From Oscillospiraceae bacterium (GTDB lineage Bacteria; Bacillota; Clostridia; Oscillospirales; Ruminococcaceae): a DNA stretch of 54,774 nucleotides. Every line of letters starts with the position of its first letter. Within the stretch, counting starts at the first letter, position 1. The DNA is taken from positions 1 to 54,774 of the forward strand of contig JAFTZY010000004.1 in the NCBI GenBank assembly GCA_017460955.1, written 5' to 3'. The notes beneath the pieces were generated by a model. The model ran no database searches, was not told the DNA's origin, and saw only the letters and a program-made list of their open reading frames with translations. Position numbers and translations under genes: made by a program. Shown here one piece after another: positions 47,769-54,774 of the stretch.

Positions 47769-49109
47769 ATGATGAAACTGCGATATTCTGTGCTGGCTGC
47801 CGCGCTGCTCCTGACGGCAGCGTGCCCCATGGCGGCATATGCCGAGGAGGAAACGGCAGCGGAGACCGCCGTCCAGGCGGGGGACCCGACCGACGGGGAG
47901 GTGCATACCACCGAGGACGGCCTGTTCACCTATGCCTATGAGAACGGCGGTATGGCGCTGTATGATTTCCTGCCGTCGGATACCTATGAGGGGGCGGTCG
48001 AGATCCCGTCCGAGATCGCGGGCGTGCCGGTGACATATCTTGGCAACGCGCTCTTCCAGGGCGCGGCCAAGGTCACGGAGATCTCGATCCCGGCGGGCGT
48101 GACCGACACGGGCTCGAGCGTGTTCTTCGGGTGCCTCGCGCTCGAGCGCTTTACCGTGGATCCCGCGAACACCTACCTTGCCGCCGATGAGGACGGCGTG
48201 CTCCTCGGCGACGGGGGGCGCTACTTCGTGGCCTATCCCGCCGGACGCAAGGCGGAGTCCTACACCGTCCCCGACGGCGTGGATGAGATCGCGCCGGGTG
48301 CCTTTGGCTTTAGCGTCCTCCGGGAGCTGTCCTTCCCGGACAGCGTGGCCTATATCGATGCATGGGCCTGTGCGTATACCGATCTTGCAAGCGTCACCCT
48401 CGGCAGCGGCACCGTCCAGCTCGACGACTACTGCTTTGCCTACAGCGAGCACCTGACGGACATCACCCTCAACGAGGGCCTGACCACCATCACGGGCGCA
48501 GCCTTTGCCGGCTGCAAGGCCCTGAACGAGGTCGCACTGCCCTCCACGCTCCAGACGGTCGGGCAGTATGCCTTCGCCGGCACCGGGATGCGATCCGTGA
48601 CCATCCCCCCGGGCGTGCAGGAGATCCTCTACGGCGCGTTCGGCTATGACATTGACCTTGCGCCCATGAGTGATTTCGTGGTCTTTGGCATCGAGGGGAC
48701 CCTCGCGCAGCAGTACTGCACCGACACGGACGAGGACAACGACTACCAGAACAACTTCACCTTCGTGGCAGTGGACAATACCGATACCCCCGTTTCCCTC
48801 GAGGAATACGAGGCAGGGATCCCGGAGGACGCCGATGCTGCTCCTGATGCGGATGCCGATGTGGACGCGGATGCAGATGCGGCGACGGAAGCCGATGCCG
48901 ATGCGGAAGCACCGGAGACGGCAGCGGCCGATCCCACGGGGGAGGTGGGCGCTGCGCTCAAGAGCGTGCCCAATGCCAGGACGGGCCTGACCGTTGCCGG
49001 CATCGGCGCGGCGCTCCTTGCAGCCGTGCTGGCGGTTTTCTATGTACTGCACCGCAAAAAGCCCGCTGAGGACAAGCCCGAGGACAAGCCGGAGGAGGAT
49101 GCCGAATGA
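47769..49109 (+). CDS. BspA-type leucine-rich repeat surface protein (paralogue 1)
   Basis: A 446-residue protein with a signal peptide (to about residue 26), several BspA-like repeats (pattern L..I.IP..VT.IG...F..C..L), an Asp/Ala-rich spacer (DADADVDADADAA), one C-terminal membrane span (VAGIGAALLAAVLAVFYVL) and a short charged tail. It would display repeats on the cell surface. Its stop overlaps the next gene (ATGA). The ligand is unknown. Confidence 0.88.
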   Translation: MMKLRYSVLAAALLLTAACPMAAYAEEETAAETAVQAGDPTDGEVHTTEDGLFTYAYENGGMALYDFLPSDTYEGAVEIPSEIAGVPVTYLGNALFQGAAKVTEISIPAGVTDTGSSVFFGCLALERFTVDPANTYLAADEDGVLLGDGGRYFVAYPAGRKAESYTVPDGVDEIAPGAFGFSVLRELSFPDSVAYIDAWACAYTDLASVTLGSGTVQLDDYCFAYSEHLTDITLNEGLTTITGAAFAGCKALNEVALPSTLQTVGQYAFAGTGMRSVTIPPGVQEILYGAFGYDIDLAPMSDFVVFGIEGTLAQQYCTDTDEDNDYQNNFTFVAVDNTDTPVSLEEYEAGIPEDADAAPDADADVDADADAATEADADAEAPETAAADPTGEVGAALKSVPNARTGLTVAGIGAALLAAVLAVFYVLHRKKPAEDKPEDKPEEDAE

Positions 49110-50302
49110 AGCGCCTGACTGTGTGCCTTCTGGCGGGGGCCGTGCTGGCGGGGATGCTGTCCGTGCTCCCGGCGCATGCCGATGACGGGGCGCTTGTGAG
49201 CGAGGACGGGCTGTACCGTGCCATTGATTACGGGGACGGCAATGTTTCGGTCATGCTCGAGGACAAGACGGTCGAGGAGGCCGAGATCCCCGAGGAGATC
49301 GGCGGTCACCGGATCACGAGCATCGAGGTGGACGGCTTCAAGGACGCGGAACATCTGCGCCGTGTGACGCTGCCCCCGACGCTCACCATGATCGACGACT
49401 ACGCCTTCATGAACTGCACGTCCCTTGAGGAGATCGTCCTCCCGGAGACCGTGACGAACCTTGGCTGGGAGAGCTTCTGCAACTGCGCCTCCCTGCGGGA
49501 GGTGACGATCCCGGCGGCCGTGGAGGAGATCGAGGAATTTGTCTTTGAAGGGTGCGCCTCGCTCGAGGCCATCCATGTGGACGGGAAAAATCAGCATTAC
49601 AAGGATCTGGACGGCGTGCTGTTCAACATCGAGGGCACCACGCTCATCCGTTATCCGAGCGCGAAGGAGGATGCGGTGTACACGCTCCCGGCGGGGTGCG
49701 TGCGCATCGAGGATTTTGCGTTCATCGGGAACACCCACATGCAGCAGATCGAGGGCATGATGCAGATCAAAGAGCTTGGCGAGGATGCCTTCTACGGCTG
49801 CACGGCCCTGACGACCATCGAGCTGCCCGACGGCATCACGGAGCTGACGCGCTCGACCTTCGGGACGTGCGAGGCACTGCGCACGGTGCGTCTGCCGGCG
49901 GACCTGACCTCGATCGGCTTCGGGGCATTCTACGGGTGCTACGCGCTCGAATCCATTGAGCTGCCCGAGAGCGTGACGACGATCGGGGACGCTGCCTTCT
50001 ACAACTGCCCCCACCTGTCGCGTGTGGCGATCGGTCCGCAGGTGACCAGTATCGGAAAAATGGCCTTCGGCTTCTATGGGGACGGCGAGAACAACGAGCG
50101 TCTGCCCGGCTTTGAGATCGATGCCAGGCAGGGCACGGCGGCATTCGACTACTGTGCCGAAAACAGCATCGCCTGCACGGGCGGCATCACACAGGGCATC
50201 GTCTTTGTGTACATCGTCCTGGGCGTGGTGGCCTTCGTGGTCATTGCCACGATCGTCATCATCATTGTCAGACGTCGGGTCGCCAAGCGTTATGAACTAT
50301 AA
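49106..50302 (+). CDS. BspA-type leucine-rich repeat surface protein (paralogue 2)
   Basis: A 398-residue protein: signal peptide ending near AHAD, about eight BspA-type repeats (such as LPPTLTMIDDYAFMNCTSLE), and a C-terminal span (IVFVYIVLGVVAFVVIATIV) with a basic tail. It lacks the DADA spacer of paralogue 1. It starts inside the upstream stop codon. Confidence 0.88.
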   Translation: MKRLTVCLLAGAVLAGMLSVLPAHADDGALVSEDGLYRAIDYGDGNVSVMLEDKTVEEAEIPEEIGGHRITSIEVDGFKDAEHLRRVTLPPTLTMIDDYAFMNCTSLEEIVLPETVTNLGWESFCNCASLREVTIPAAVEEIEEFVFEGCASLEAIHVDGKNQHYKDLDGVLFNIEGTTLIRYPSAKEDAVYTLPAGCVRIEDFAFIGNTHMQQIEGMMQIKELGEDAFYGCTALTTIELPDGITELTRSTFGTCEALRTVRLPADLTSIGFGAFYGCYALESIELPESVTTIGDAAFYNCPHLSRVAIGPQVTSIGKMAFGFYGDGENNERLPGFEIDARQGTAAFDYCAENSIACTGGITQGIVFVYIVLGVVAFVVIATIVIIIVRRRVAKRYEL

Positions 50303-50314
50303 GGAGGAGATCCC

Positions 50315-51814
50315 ATGCATCGGAAAGCAGGACTTCTGAGCGCCGTCACGGCGGCCTTGCTGTGCGGCATGTGCGTGCTGCCGGCATTTGCCGAGGAGGA
50401 TGCGGCAGCAGCGAATACCTATACGGACGGCATGTTCGTCTTTGAATATGTGGACGGGGGCGTGGCACTGAACAGCTGCGATACCTCCGCACTTGCCGTG
50501 GACCTCCCCGAGGAGACCGACGGGCGCAGGATCGTGGGCATCTCCGCCGGGGCCTTCTACGGCTGTACGAAGCTCCAGGGCGTCAAGCTCCCGGATTCGG
50601 TGACCTACATCGGGGACGGGGCCTTCATGGGCTGTGAGAGCCTGCACAGCATCACGCTCCCCGACAGCGTGAAAAGCGTCGGGCAGGGCGCCTTCAACAG
50701 CTGCACGGGCCTGACAAAGCTGGTGCTGCCGAAGGGGCTTACAGAGATCCCCGACAACATGTGCGCCGGGTGCATGGAGCTTGAGGAGCTCACGCTTCCG
50801 GCGTCCCTCGAGACCATCGGCACCTCCGCCTTCTACACCTGCTCGAGCCTGCACGATCCGCAGTTCCCCGACACCCTGCGCCACATCGGGGACTATGCCT
50901 TCGGCTTCTGCCAGAGCCTGGACACCGTGACCATTCCCGATTCCGTGGAATCACTCGGAACGGCCACCTTCTACGGCTGCGGCAACCTCACGGGCTTTAC
51001 CGTGCCCGCGGGCATGACGGACCTGGGAACGCTCACCTTCATGGGCTGCCAGAGCCTGTCGGCCTTTTCAGTGGACCCGGCCAATACGACCTATACCGAG
51101 CAGGACGGCGTGCTCTACACCGACGGGGGCGCCACGCTCTATGCCTATCCTGCCGGGAGCGAGGCCGAGCAGTTTTCCATCCCCGAGGGCGTGGAGACGA
51201 TCTATGACGGCGCCTTCTTCTCGGCGGTCAATCTCCGGCAGCTCGAATTTCCGGGCTCCCTGCGCACGGTCGGCGCCGGTGCCTTTGAGTACTGCACAGG
51301 CCTGCGCACGCTTGCCCTTCCCGAGGGCCTGACGACTGTTAACGACCACGGCTTTGCCGACTGCACCTCCCTGGGGGCGCTCGTGCTGCCCTCGACCCTG
51401 ACGCACATCGGGGCGTATGCCTTCTACGGCTGCACGTCCCTGAAAACGGCTGAGCTGCCCCGCGGCCTTGACGACGTGGGCGAGTACGCCTTCGGCTATC
51501 GGGACGGCGAGGAGACGGATGAGGACGGCATCCCCGTGCCCGTGAAGATCGAAGGGTTTTCCTTAAAGGGCGGGGTATCCGCCGGGAAGATCGTCTGGGG
51601 CATTGCCGGGGGCATCGTGATCCTGGTCATTGTGGTCCTGCTTGTCCGCACGATCCGCAAAAACCAGCTCACGCCGGAGGAATCCGAGGCGCTGCGCCGC
51701 TCCGATGAAGCGGCCAGGGACCGGGAGCTGTCCGAGGAGGATGCGAAATATACGAAGATCCTCGATGCCATCGAGCAAAGTGAGCAGGATGAGGACCGTG
51801 ATGACAGCGAGTGA
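50315..51814 (+). CDS. BspA-type leucine-rich repeat surface protein (paralogue 3)
   Basis: A 499-residue protein with a signal peptide ending near AFAEE, ten or so repeats, a C-terminal span (about residues 425-450) and a roughly 50-residue, highly charged cytoplasmic tail (SEALRRSDEAARDRELSEED). The tail is longer than in the other two. AAGGAGG precedes the start. The stop overlaps the following hydrolase gene. Confidence 0.88.
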   Translation: MHRKAGLLSAVTAALLCGMCVLPAFAEEDAAAANTYTDGMFVFEYVDGGVALNSCDTSALAVDLPEETDGRRIVGISAGAFYGCTKLQGVKLPDSVTYIGDGAFMGCESLHSITLPDSVKSVGQGAFNSCTGLTKLVLPKGLTEIPDNMCAGCMELEELTLPASLETIGTSAFYTCSSLHDPQFPDTLRHIGDYAFGFCQSLDTVTIPDSVESLGTATFYGCGNLTGFTVPAGMTDLGTLTFMGCQSLSAFSVDPANTTYTEQDGVLYTDGGATLYAYPAGSEAEQFSIPEGVETIYDGAFFSAVNLRQLEFPGSLRTVGAGAFEYCTGLRTLALPEGLTTVNDHGFADCTSLGALVLPSTLTHIGAYAFYGCTSLKTAELPRGLDDVGEYAFGYRDGEETDEDGIPVPVKIEGFSLKGGVSAGKIVWGIAGGIVILVIVVLLVRTIRKNQLTPEESEALRRSDEAARDRELSEEDAKYTKILDAIEQSEQDEDRDDSE

Positions 51815-52634
51815 CCGCTGCGCCACGCGCTATCCGATCCTGCTGCTGCATGGGATGGGCTTCCATGACCGGCTGCCCATCCACTACTACTGGGGACGCA
51901 TCCCCCGCTGCCTGCGTAAGGGCGGGGCAAGGGTGTATTTCGGGGACCAGGACGGCAATGCTGCCATTGAGGAGAATGCAAGGGACCTTGTGCCCGTCAT
52001 CGAGCGCATTTTGCAGGAGACGGGCGCGGAAAAGCTCAACATCATCGCCCACTCCAAGGGCGGACTCGAGGCGCGGTATCTTGCCGGAACGCTCGGGATG
52101 GCCCCGCGCATTGCCTCCCTCACCACCCTCTCGACGCCCCACAACGGCTCGGTGACGGTGGATGTGCTGCTGCGGCATTTCGCATCGCTGATCCGGTTCG
52201 GGTGCGTGTTCGCGGATCTGAACCGCCGGATCCTTGGCGACCGGCACCCTGCCACCTACCGCGCCGTCACGCAGTTCACCACGGACTATATGCAGCGCTT
52301 CAATGCCGCGCACCCCGTACCGGAGGGCGTGTTCTGCCAGAGCTTCGCCTTTGTGATGGAGCACTGGTACCGGGACCTGTTCATGGCCTTCCCCTACACC
52401 GTTGTGCGTGCCTTTGAGGGGGACAATGACGGCCTGCTCACGCCGCGCAATGCCGCCTGGGTCAATTTCCGCGGCACCTACCGCAGTGCAGGCCGCCTGC
52501 GGGGCATCTCCCATCCGGATGTGAGCAATTATCTGCTGCTGCCCTTTGCCCGGCATGACGGTGACCACCGCATCGGGGATATGGCAGCATTTTATGTCCG
52601 CATTGCCGAGGACCTGAAAGCGAGGGGATTGTGA
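51801..52634 (+). CDS. Alpha/beta-hydrolase, lipase-like
   Basis: A 277-residue alpha/beta-hydrolase. LLLHGMGFHD gives the oxyanion loop and S85 in AHSKGG is the likely nucleophile; a late His (RHDGDHRIG) and an Asp (FEGDNDGLL) complete a possible triad. It resembles bacterial triacylglycerol lipases but has no clear signal peptide. It starts inside the leucine-rich-repeat gene's end, within the run of coupled genes. Confidence 0.83.
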   Translation: MTASDRCATRYPILLLHGMGFHDRLPIHYYWGRIPRCLRKGGARVYFGDQDGNAAIEENARDLVPVIERILQETGAEKLNIIAHSKGGLEARYLAGTLGMAPRIASLTTLSTPHNGSVTVDVLLRHFASLIRFGCVFADLNRRILGDRHPATYRAVTQFTTDYMQRFNAAHPVPEGVFCQSFAFVMEHWYRDLFMAFPYTVVRAFEGDNDGLLTPRNAAWVNFRGTYRSAGRLRGISHPDVSNYLLLPFARHDGDHRIGDMAAFYVRIAEDLKARGL

Positions 52635-52924
52635 TGCAGTTTTTCACGGGCGCCCTGCTTGTGTACATCGTCTTTATGAATGTCTCCGCCTTTGCGCTCT
52701 ACGGAGAGGACAAGGAGCGTGCAAAGCGTCATAAATGGCGCATCCCGGAGCGGGTCCTGCTTTTGTGCGGCGTATGCGGCGGGGCTGCCGGGGCGATCCT
52801 TGGCATGGAGGTGTTCCGGCACAAGACGAAGCACTGGTATTTCTGGGGTGTGAACATTGCAGCGCTGGTGCTGCATCTGGCTGCGCTCTGTCTGATTTAT
52901 GGAAAGGATCTGATCTTCAAATGA
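52634..52924 (+). CDS. DUF1294 small membrane protein
   Basis: A 96-residue protein with three hydrophobic segments. The features MNVSAFALYGEDKERAK and RIPERVLLLCGVCGGAAGAILGM fit the DUF1294 family, whose function is unknown. Its first base is the last base of the hydrolase stop codon, and it ends in an ATGA overlap with the protease gene. Confidence 0.85.
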   Translation: MQFFTGALLVYIVFMNVSAFALYGEDKERAKRHKWRIPERVLLLCGVCGGAAGAILGMEVFRHKTKHWYFWGVNIAALVLHLAALCLIYGKDLIFK

Positions 52925-53931
52925 AGCTGCAAACCAATTATCCGCTCATCGGCCATGTCCGCTCTGCCAAGCACTTTGCCACGCCCGACAGCGTGATCCT
53001 CAAATGCCTGATCTTCGCGATCATATTCCTTGTGACACAGACGCTCGAGGGCATCCCGCTCGTCGCTGCCGCCATGCCCGCCCTTTTATCGAAGGCGCAG
53101 GTGATGATGGAGACAAACGGCGAGGTCTCGAGTGAGGAGATGATGCAGCAGATCAATGTGCTCCTCGCGGACCCGTCCCTGACGCTCGTGATGCTCTATT
53201 CGACCGCGCTGTGTACGCTGGCAGTGCTGTTCTATTGCAGGGTCATCCAGCGCCGGAAGCTCTCGACCATGGGCTTTTTCAAAAAGCATGCACTCCTCCA
53301 GTACCTGGCAGGGCTCCTGGCGGGCTTTGCGATGTTCTCCCTCATCGTCCTGCTCTCCGTGCTGTTTGGCGGCGTGACATGGAACGGCTATGTGGGGGTA
53401 TCCGCCGGGGTGCTCCTGCCGATGTGCGGCGGCTGGCTTTTGCAGGGCATGAGCGAGGAGGTGCTGTGCCGCGGGTATTTTATGACTGACGTGCTCCGGC
53501 ATAAGAATGTCGTATGGGCCGTGGCGCTCAATTCCGTCTTTTTCGGACTGCTCCACGCCTTCAACAACGGCTTTTCCGTCCCGGCGATGGTGAATCTGAC
53601 GCTGTATGCGGTGATGATCTCCCTGTACGTTCTGCGCACGAATTCCCTGTGGGGGGCCTGTGCGCTCCACAGCATCTGGAATGCCGTGCAGGGCAATTTC
53701 TACGGACTTCCGGTCAGCGGCATCGATGCCGGCGGCACGGTCTTTTCCTGCTCCCTGAATGACGGCCATGCGCTCATCAACGGCGGCCGCTTCGGGCTGG
53801 AGGCAGGGCTCCCCTGCACGATCGTGCTGCTGCTCTCGATCGCCCTGCTGCTGCTTGTTCCCGGCAGCGCCGTGAAAGCACCGGCGGGGACGGATACCCC
53901 CGATGCACCGTCCGCGGGGGAGGCCGCATGA
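52921..53931 (+). CDS. CPBP-family intramembrane protease
   Basis: A 336-residue membrane protein with about eight spans. The CPBP/Abi motif EEVLCRGY (E179, E180, R184), a downstream FFGLLHAFN and a third HSIWN histidine segment are all present. Such proteins cleave prenylated or other membrane peptides, or confer self-immunity to bacteriocins. It overlaps both neighbours. The substrate is unknown. Confidence 0.88.
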   Translation: MKLQTNYPLIGHVRSAKHFATPDSVILKCLIFAIIFLVTQTLEGIPLVAAAMPALLSKAQVMMETNGEVSSEEMMQQINVLLADPSLTLVMLYSTALCTLAVLFYCRVIQRRKLSTMGFFKKHALLQYLAGLLAGFAMFSLIVLLSVLFGGVTWNGYVGVSAGVLLPMCGGWLLQGMSEEVLCRGYFMTDVLRHKNVVWAVALNSVFFGLLHAFNNGFSVPAMVNLTLYAVMISLYVLRTNSLWGACALHSIWNAVQGNFYGLPVSGIDAGGTVFSCSLNDGHALINGGRFGLEAGLPCTIVLLLSIALLLLVPGSAVKAPAGTDTPDAPSAGEAA

Positions 53932-54638
53932 AAACGGCACTTGTCACCGGGGCCTCCGGCGGGATCGGCAGTGCCATTGCCGAGCGTCTGGCGCAGGACG
54001 GATACACCTGTGTGCTGCATTATGCAAGCCGTGAGCCGGCAGCGCTTGCCGGGCGCATCGGCGGGATGACGGTGCAGGCGGACCTGTCGGATATAGCGGC
54101 GGCACCGGCACTGGCGCAGGCGGTGCTCTCGCGCACCGGCCGTGTGGATGTGCTGGTAAACAATGCCGGGATCTCCGTCACGGGACTGCTCACGGATGTG
54201 GACACGGATACCCGGCAGCGGCTGTTTGCGGTGAATGTTCTCTCGGCGATGGAGCTGACAAGGGCGCTTTTGCCGCAGATGATCGCCCGCAAGTCCGGGA
54301 GCATCGTGAACATCAGCTCGATGTGGGGGCAGGTGGGCGCGTCCTGCGAGGTGGATTATTCCGCGGCGAAGGCGGCGCTCATCGGCTTTACGAAGGCATT
54401 GGCACAGGAGGTGGGCCCGAGCGGCATCCGGGTCAACTGCATTGCCCCCGGTGTGATCGACACACCGATGCTGGGCGGCTATGATGCGGACACGCTGGCG
54501 AGCTTAGCGGAGGAGACGCCCCTTGGCAGACTGGGGATCCCCTGGGATGTGGCCGAGGCGGTATCCTTTCTGTGCAGCCGCCATGCGGATTTCATCACCG
54601 GTCAGGTCCTCGGTGTCAACGGCGGCTTTGTGATATGA
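53928..54638 (+). CDS. Short-chain dehydrogenase/reductase, FabG-like
   Basis: A 236-residue Rossmann-fold reductase with TGASGGIG at residues 7-14, NNAG, and the catalytic Ser-Tyr-Lys set (SSMWG, YSAAK). The closest form is 3-oxoacyl-ACP reductase; isolated placement outside a fab cluster makes a specialised substrate possible. Its start overlaps the CPBP gene by four bases. Confidence 0.9.
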   Translation: MKTALVTGASGGIGSAIAERLAQDGYTCVLHYASREPAALAGRIGGMTVQADLSDIAAAPALAQAVLSRTGRVDVLVNNAGISVTGLLTDVDTDTRQRLFAVNVLSAMELTRALLPQMIARKSGSIVNISSMWGQVGASCEVDYSAAKAALIGFTKALAQEVGPSGIRVNCIAPGVIDTPMLGGYDADTLASLAEETPLGRLGIPWDVAEAVSFLCSRHADFITGQVLGVNGGFVI

Positions 54639-54681
54639 GCCCGCCCACCGAGAAGTGCCCACCCACCCGCCCTTTAGAGGT

Positions 54682-54774
54682 GTGGGGGCTCCGCCCCCAC
54701 GCCCCCGTTTCGAGGCTTCGCCCCGGACCCCTATGGGGGCTTTGCCCCCACGCCCCCGTTTCGGGGCTTCGCCC
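54682..54774. repeat. GC-rich multi-hairpin repeat element (incomplete at the edge)
   Basis: GTGGGGGC/GCCCCCAC (54682-54700) and TGGGGGC/GCCCCCA (54734-54750), each followed by a GCCCCCGTTTCG-type string. It runs off the window and resembles the elements at 13764 and 40475. Confidence 0.7.

Noticed and set aside
54661..54774. CRISPR-like repeat array at the right edge
   Set aside because: The units are short GC palindromes without uniform repeats, spacers or cas genes.

Overview
The window reads as chromosome of a GC-rich, spore-forming anaerobic Firmicute, most likely a Ruminococcus-like member of the Oscillospiraceae. The basis is gene content: a family 74 glucanase ending in a type I dockerin, a family 94 cellobiose phosphorylase, SpoVS, a SpoIID-like protein, indolepyruvate:ferredoxin oxidoreductase, BspA-type leucine-rich repeat proteins and many TTGACA/17/TATAAT promoters. 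There is no rRNA, CRISPR array, transposase or integrase. The genus is an inference.

Layout. 1-3861 (+): the end of a cyclophilin, murA, a WalJ-like hydrolase, rlmH and a small radical SAM protein, closed by a strong terminator. 4002-10912 (+): a compact, tightly packed phage-derived cassette (small and large terminase, portal, capsid, protease/scaffold-like protein, three small head/tail proteins, an XkdQ-like tail protein), ending with an orphan FeoA-like gene whose ribosome site lies in a perfect hairpin. 10890-13625 (-): three genes pointing at the cassette (proline-rich protein, SpoIID-like protein with peptidoglycan-binding repeats, and a second peptidoglycan-binding protein). 13985-17487 (+): polyphosphate kinase and an AI-2E-type permease. 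17576-20493 (-): a Glf-like flavoprotein, a 40-residue membrane miniprotein and a VanY-type carboxypeptidase.

20761-31262 (+): the dockerin GH74 enzyme; a paaK-iorA-(CGCAxxGCC protein)-iorB-ACT operon for aryl-acid and 2-oxo-acid metabolism; a CmpB-like membrane protein; a sodium/solute symporter coupled to an amidohydrolase. 31335-33731 (-): cellobiose phosphorylase, divergent from aspartate kinase. 35642-35818 (-): tRNA-Tyr and tRNA-Thr. 36162-38851 (+): guaB, ymdB and spoVS. 38923-43478 (-): CYTH protein, thioesterase, HD hydrolase, GH3 lipoprotein, proS and a small membrane protein. 43598-45538 (-): a diguanylate cyclase with a LacI-type sugar-sensor domain but no DNA-binding domain, divergent from glmS (+). 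47769-54638 (+): three membrane-anchored leucine-rich repeat paralogues followed by a lipase-like hydrolase, a DUF1294 protein, a CPBP protease and a FabG-like reductase, mostly overlapping or nearly so.

The most unusual parts are the self-contained capsid cassette with its FeoA-like tail gene and opposing wall-binding operon, the one-component sugar-sensor cyclase beside glmS, and the coupled leucine-rich-repeat/lipase/CPBP cluster. Dispersed GC-rich multi-hairpin elements occupy three intergenic sites.
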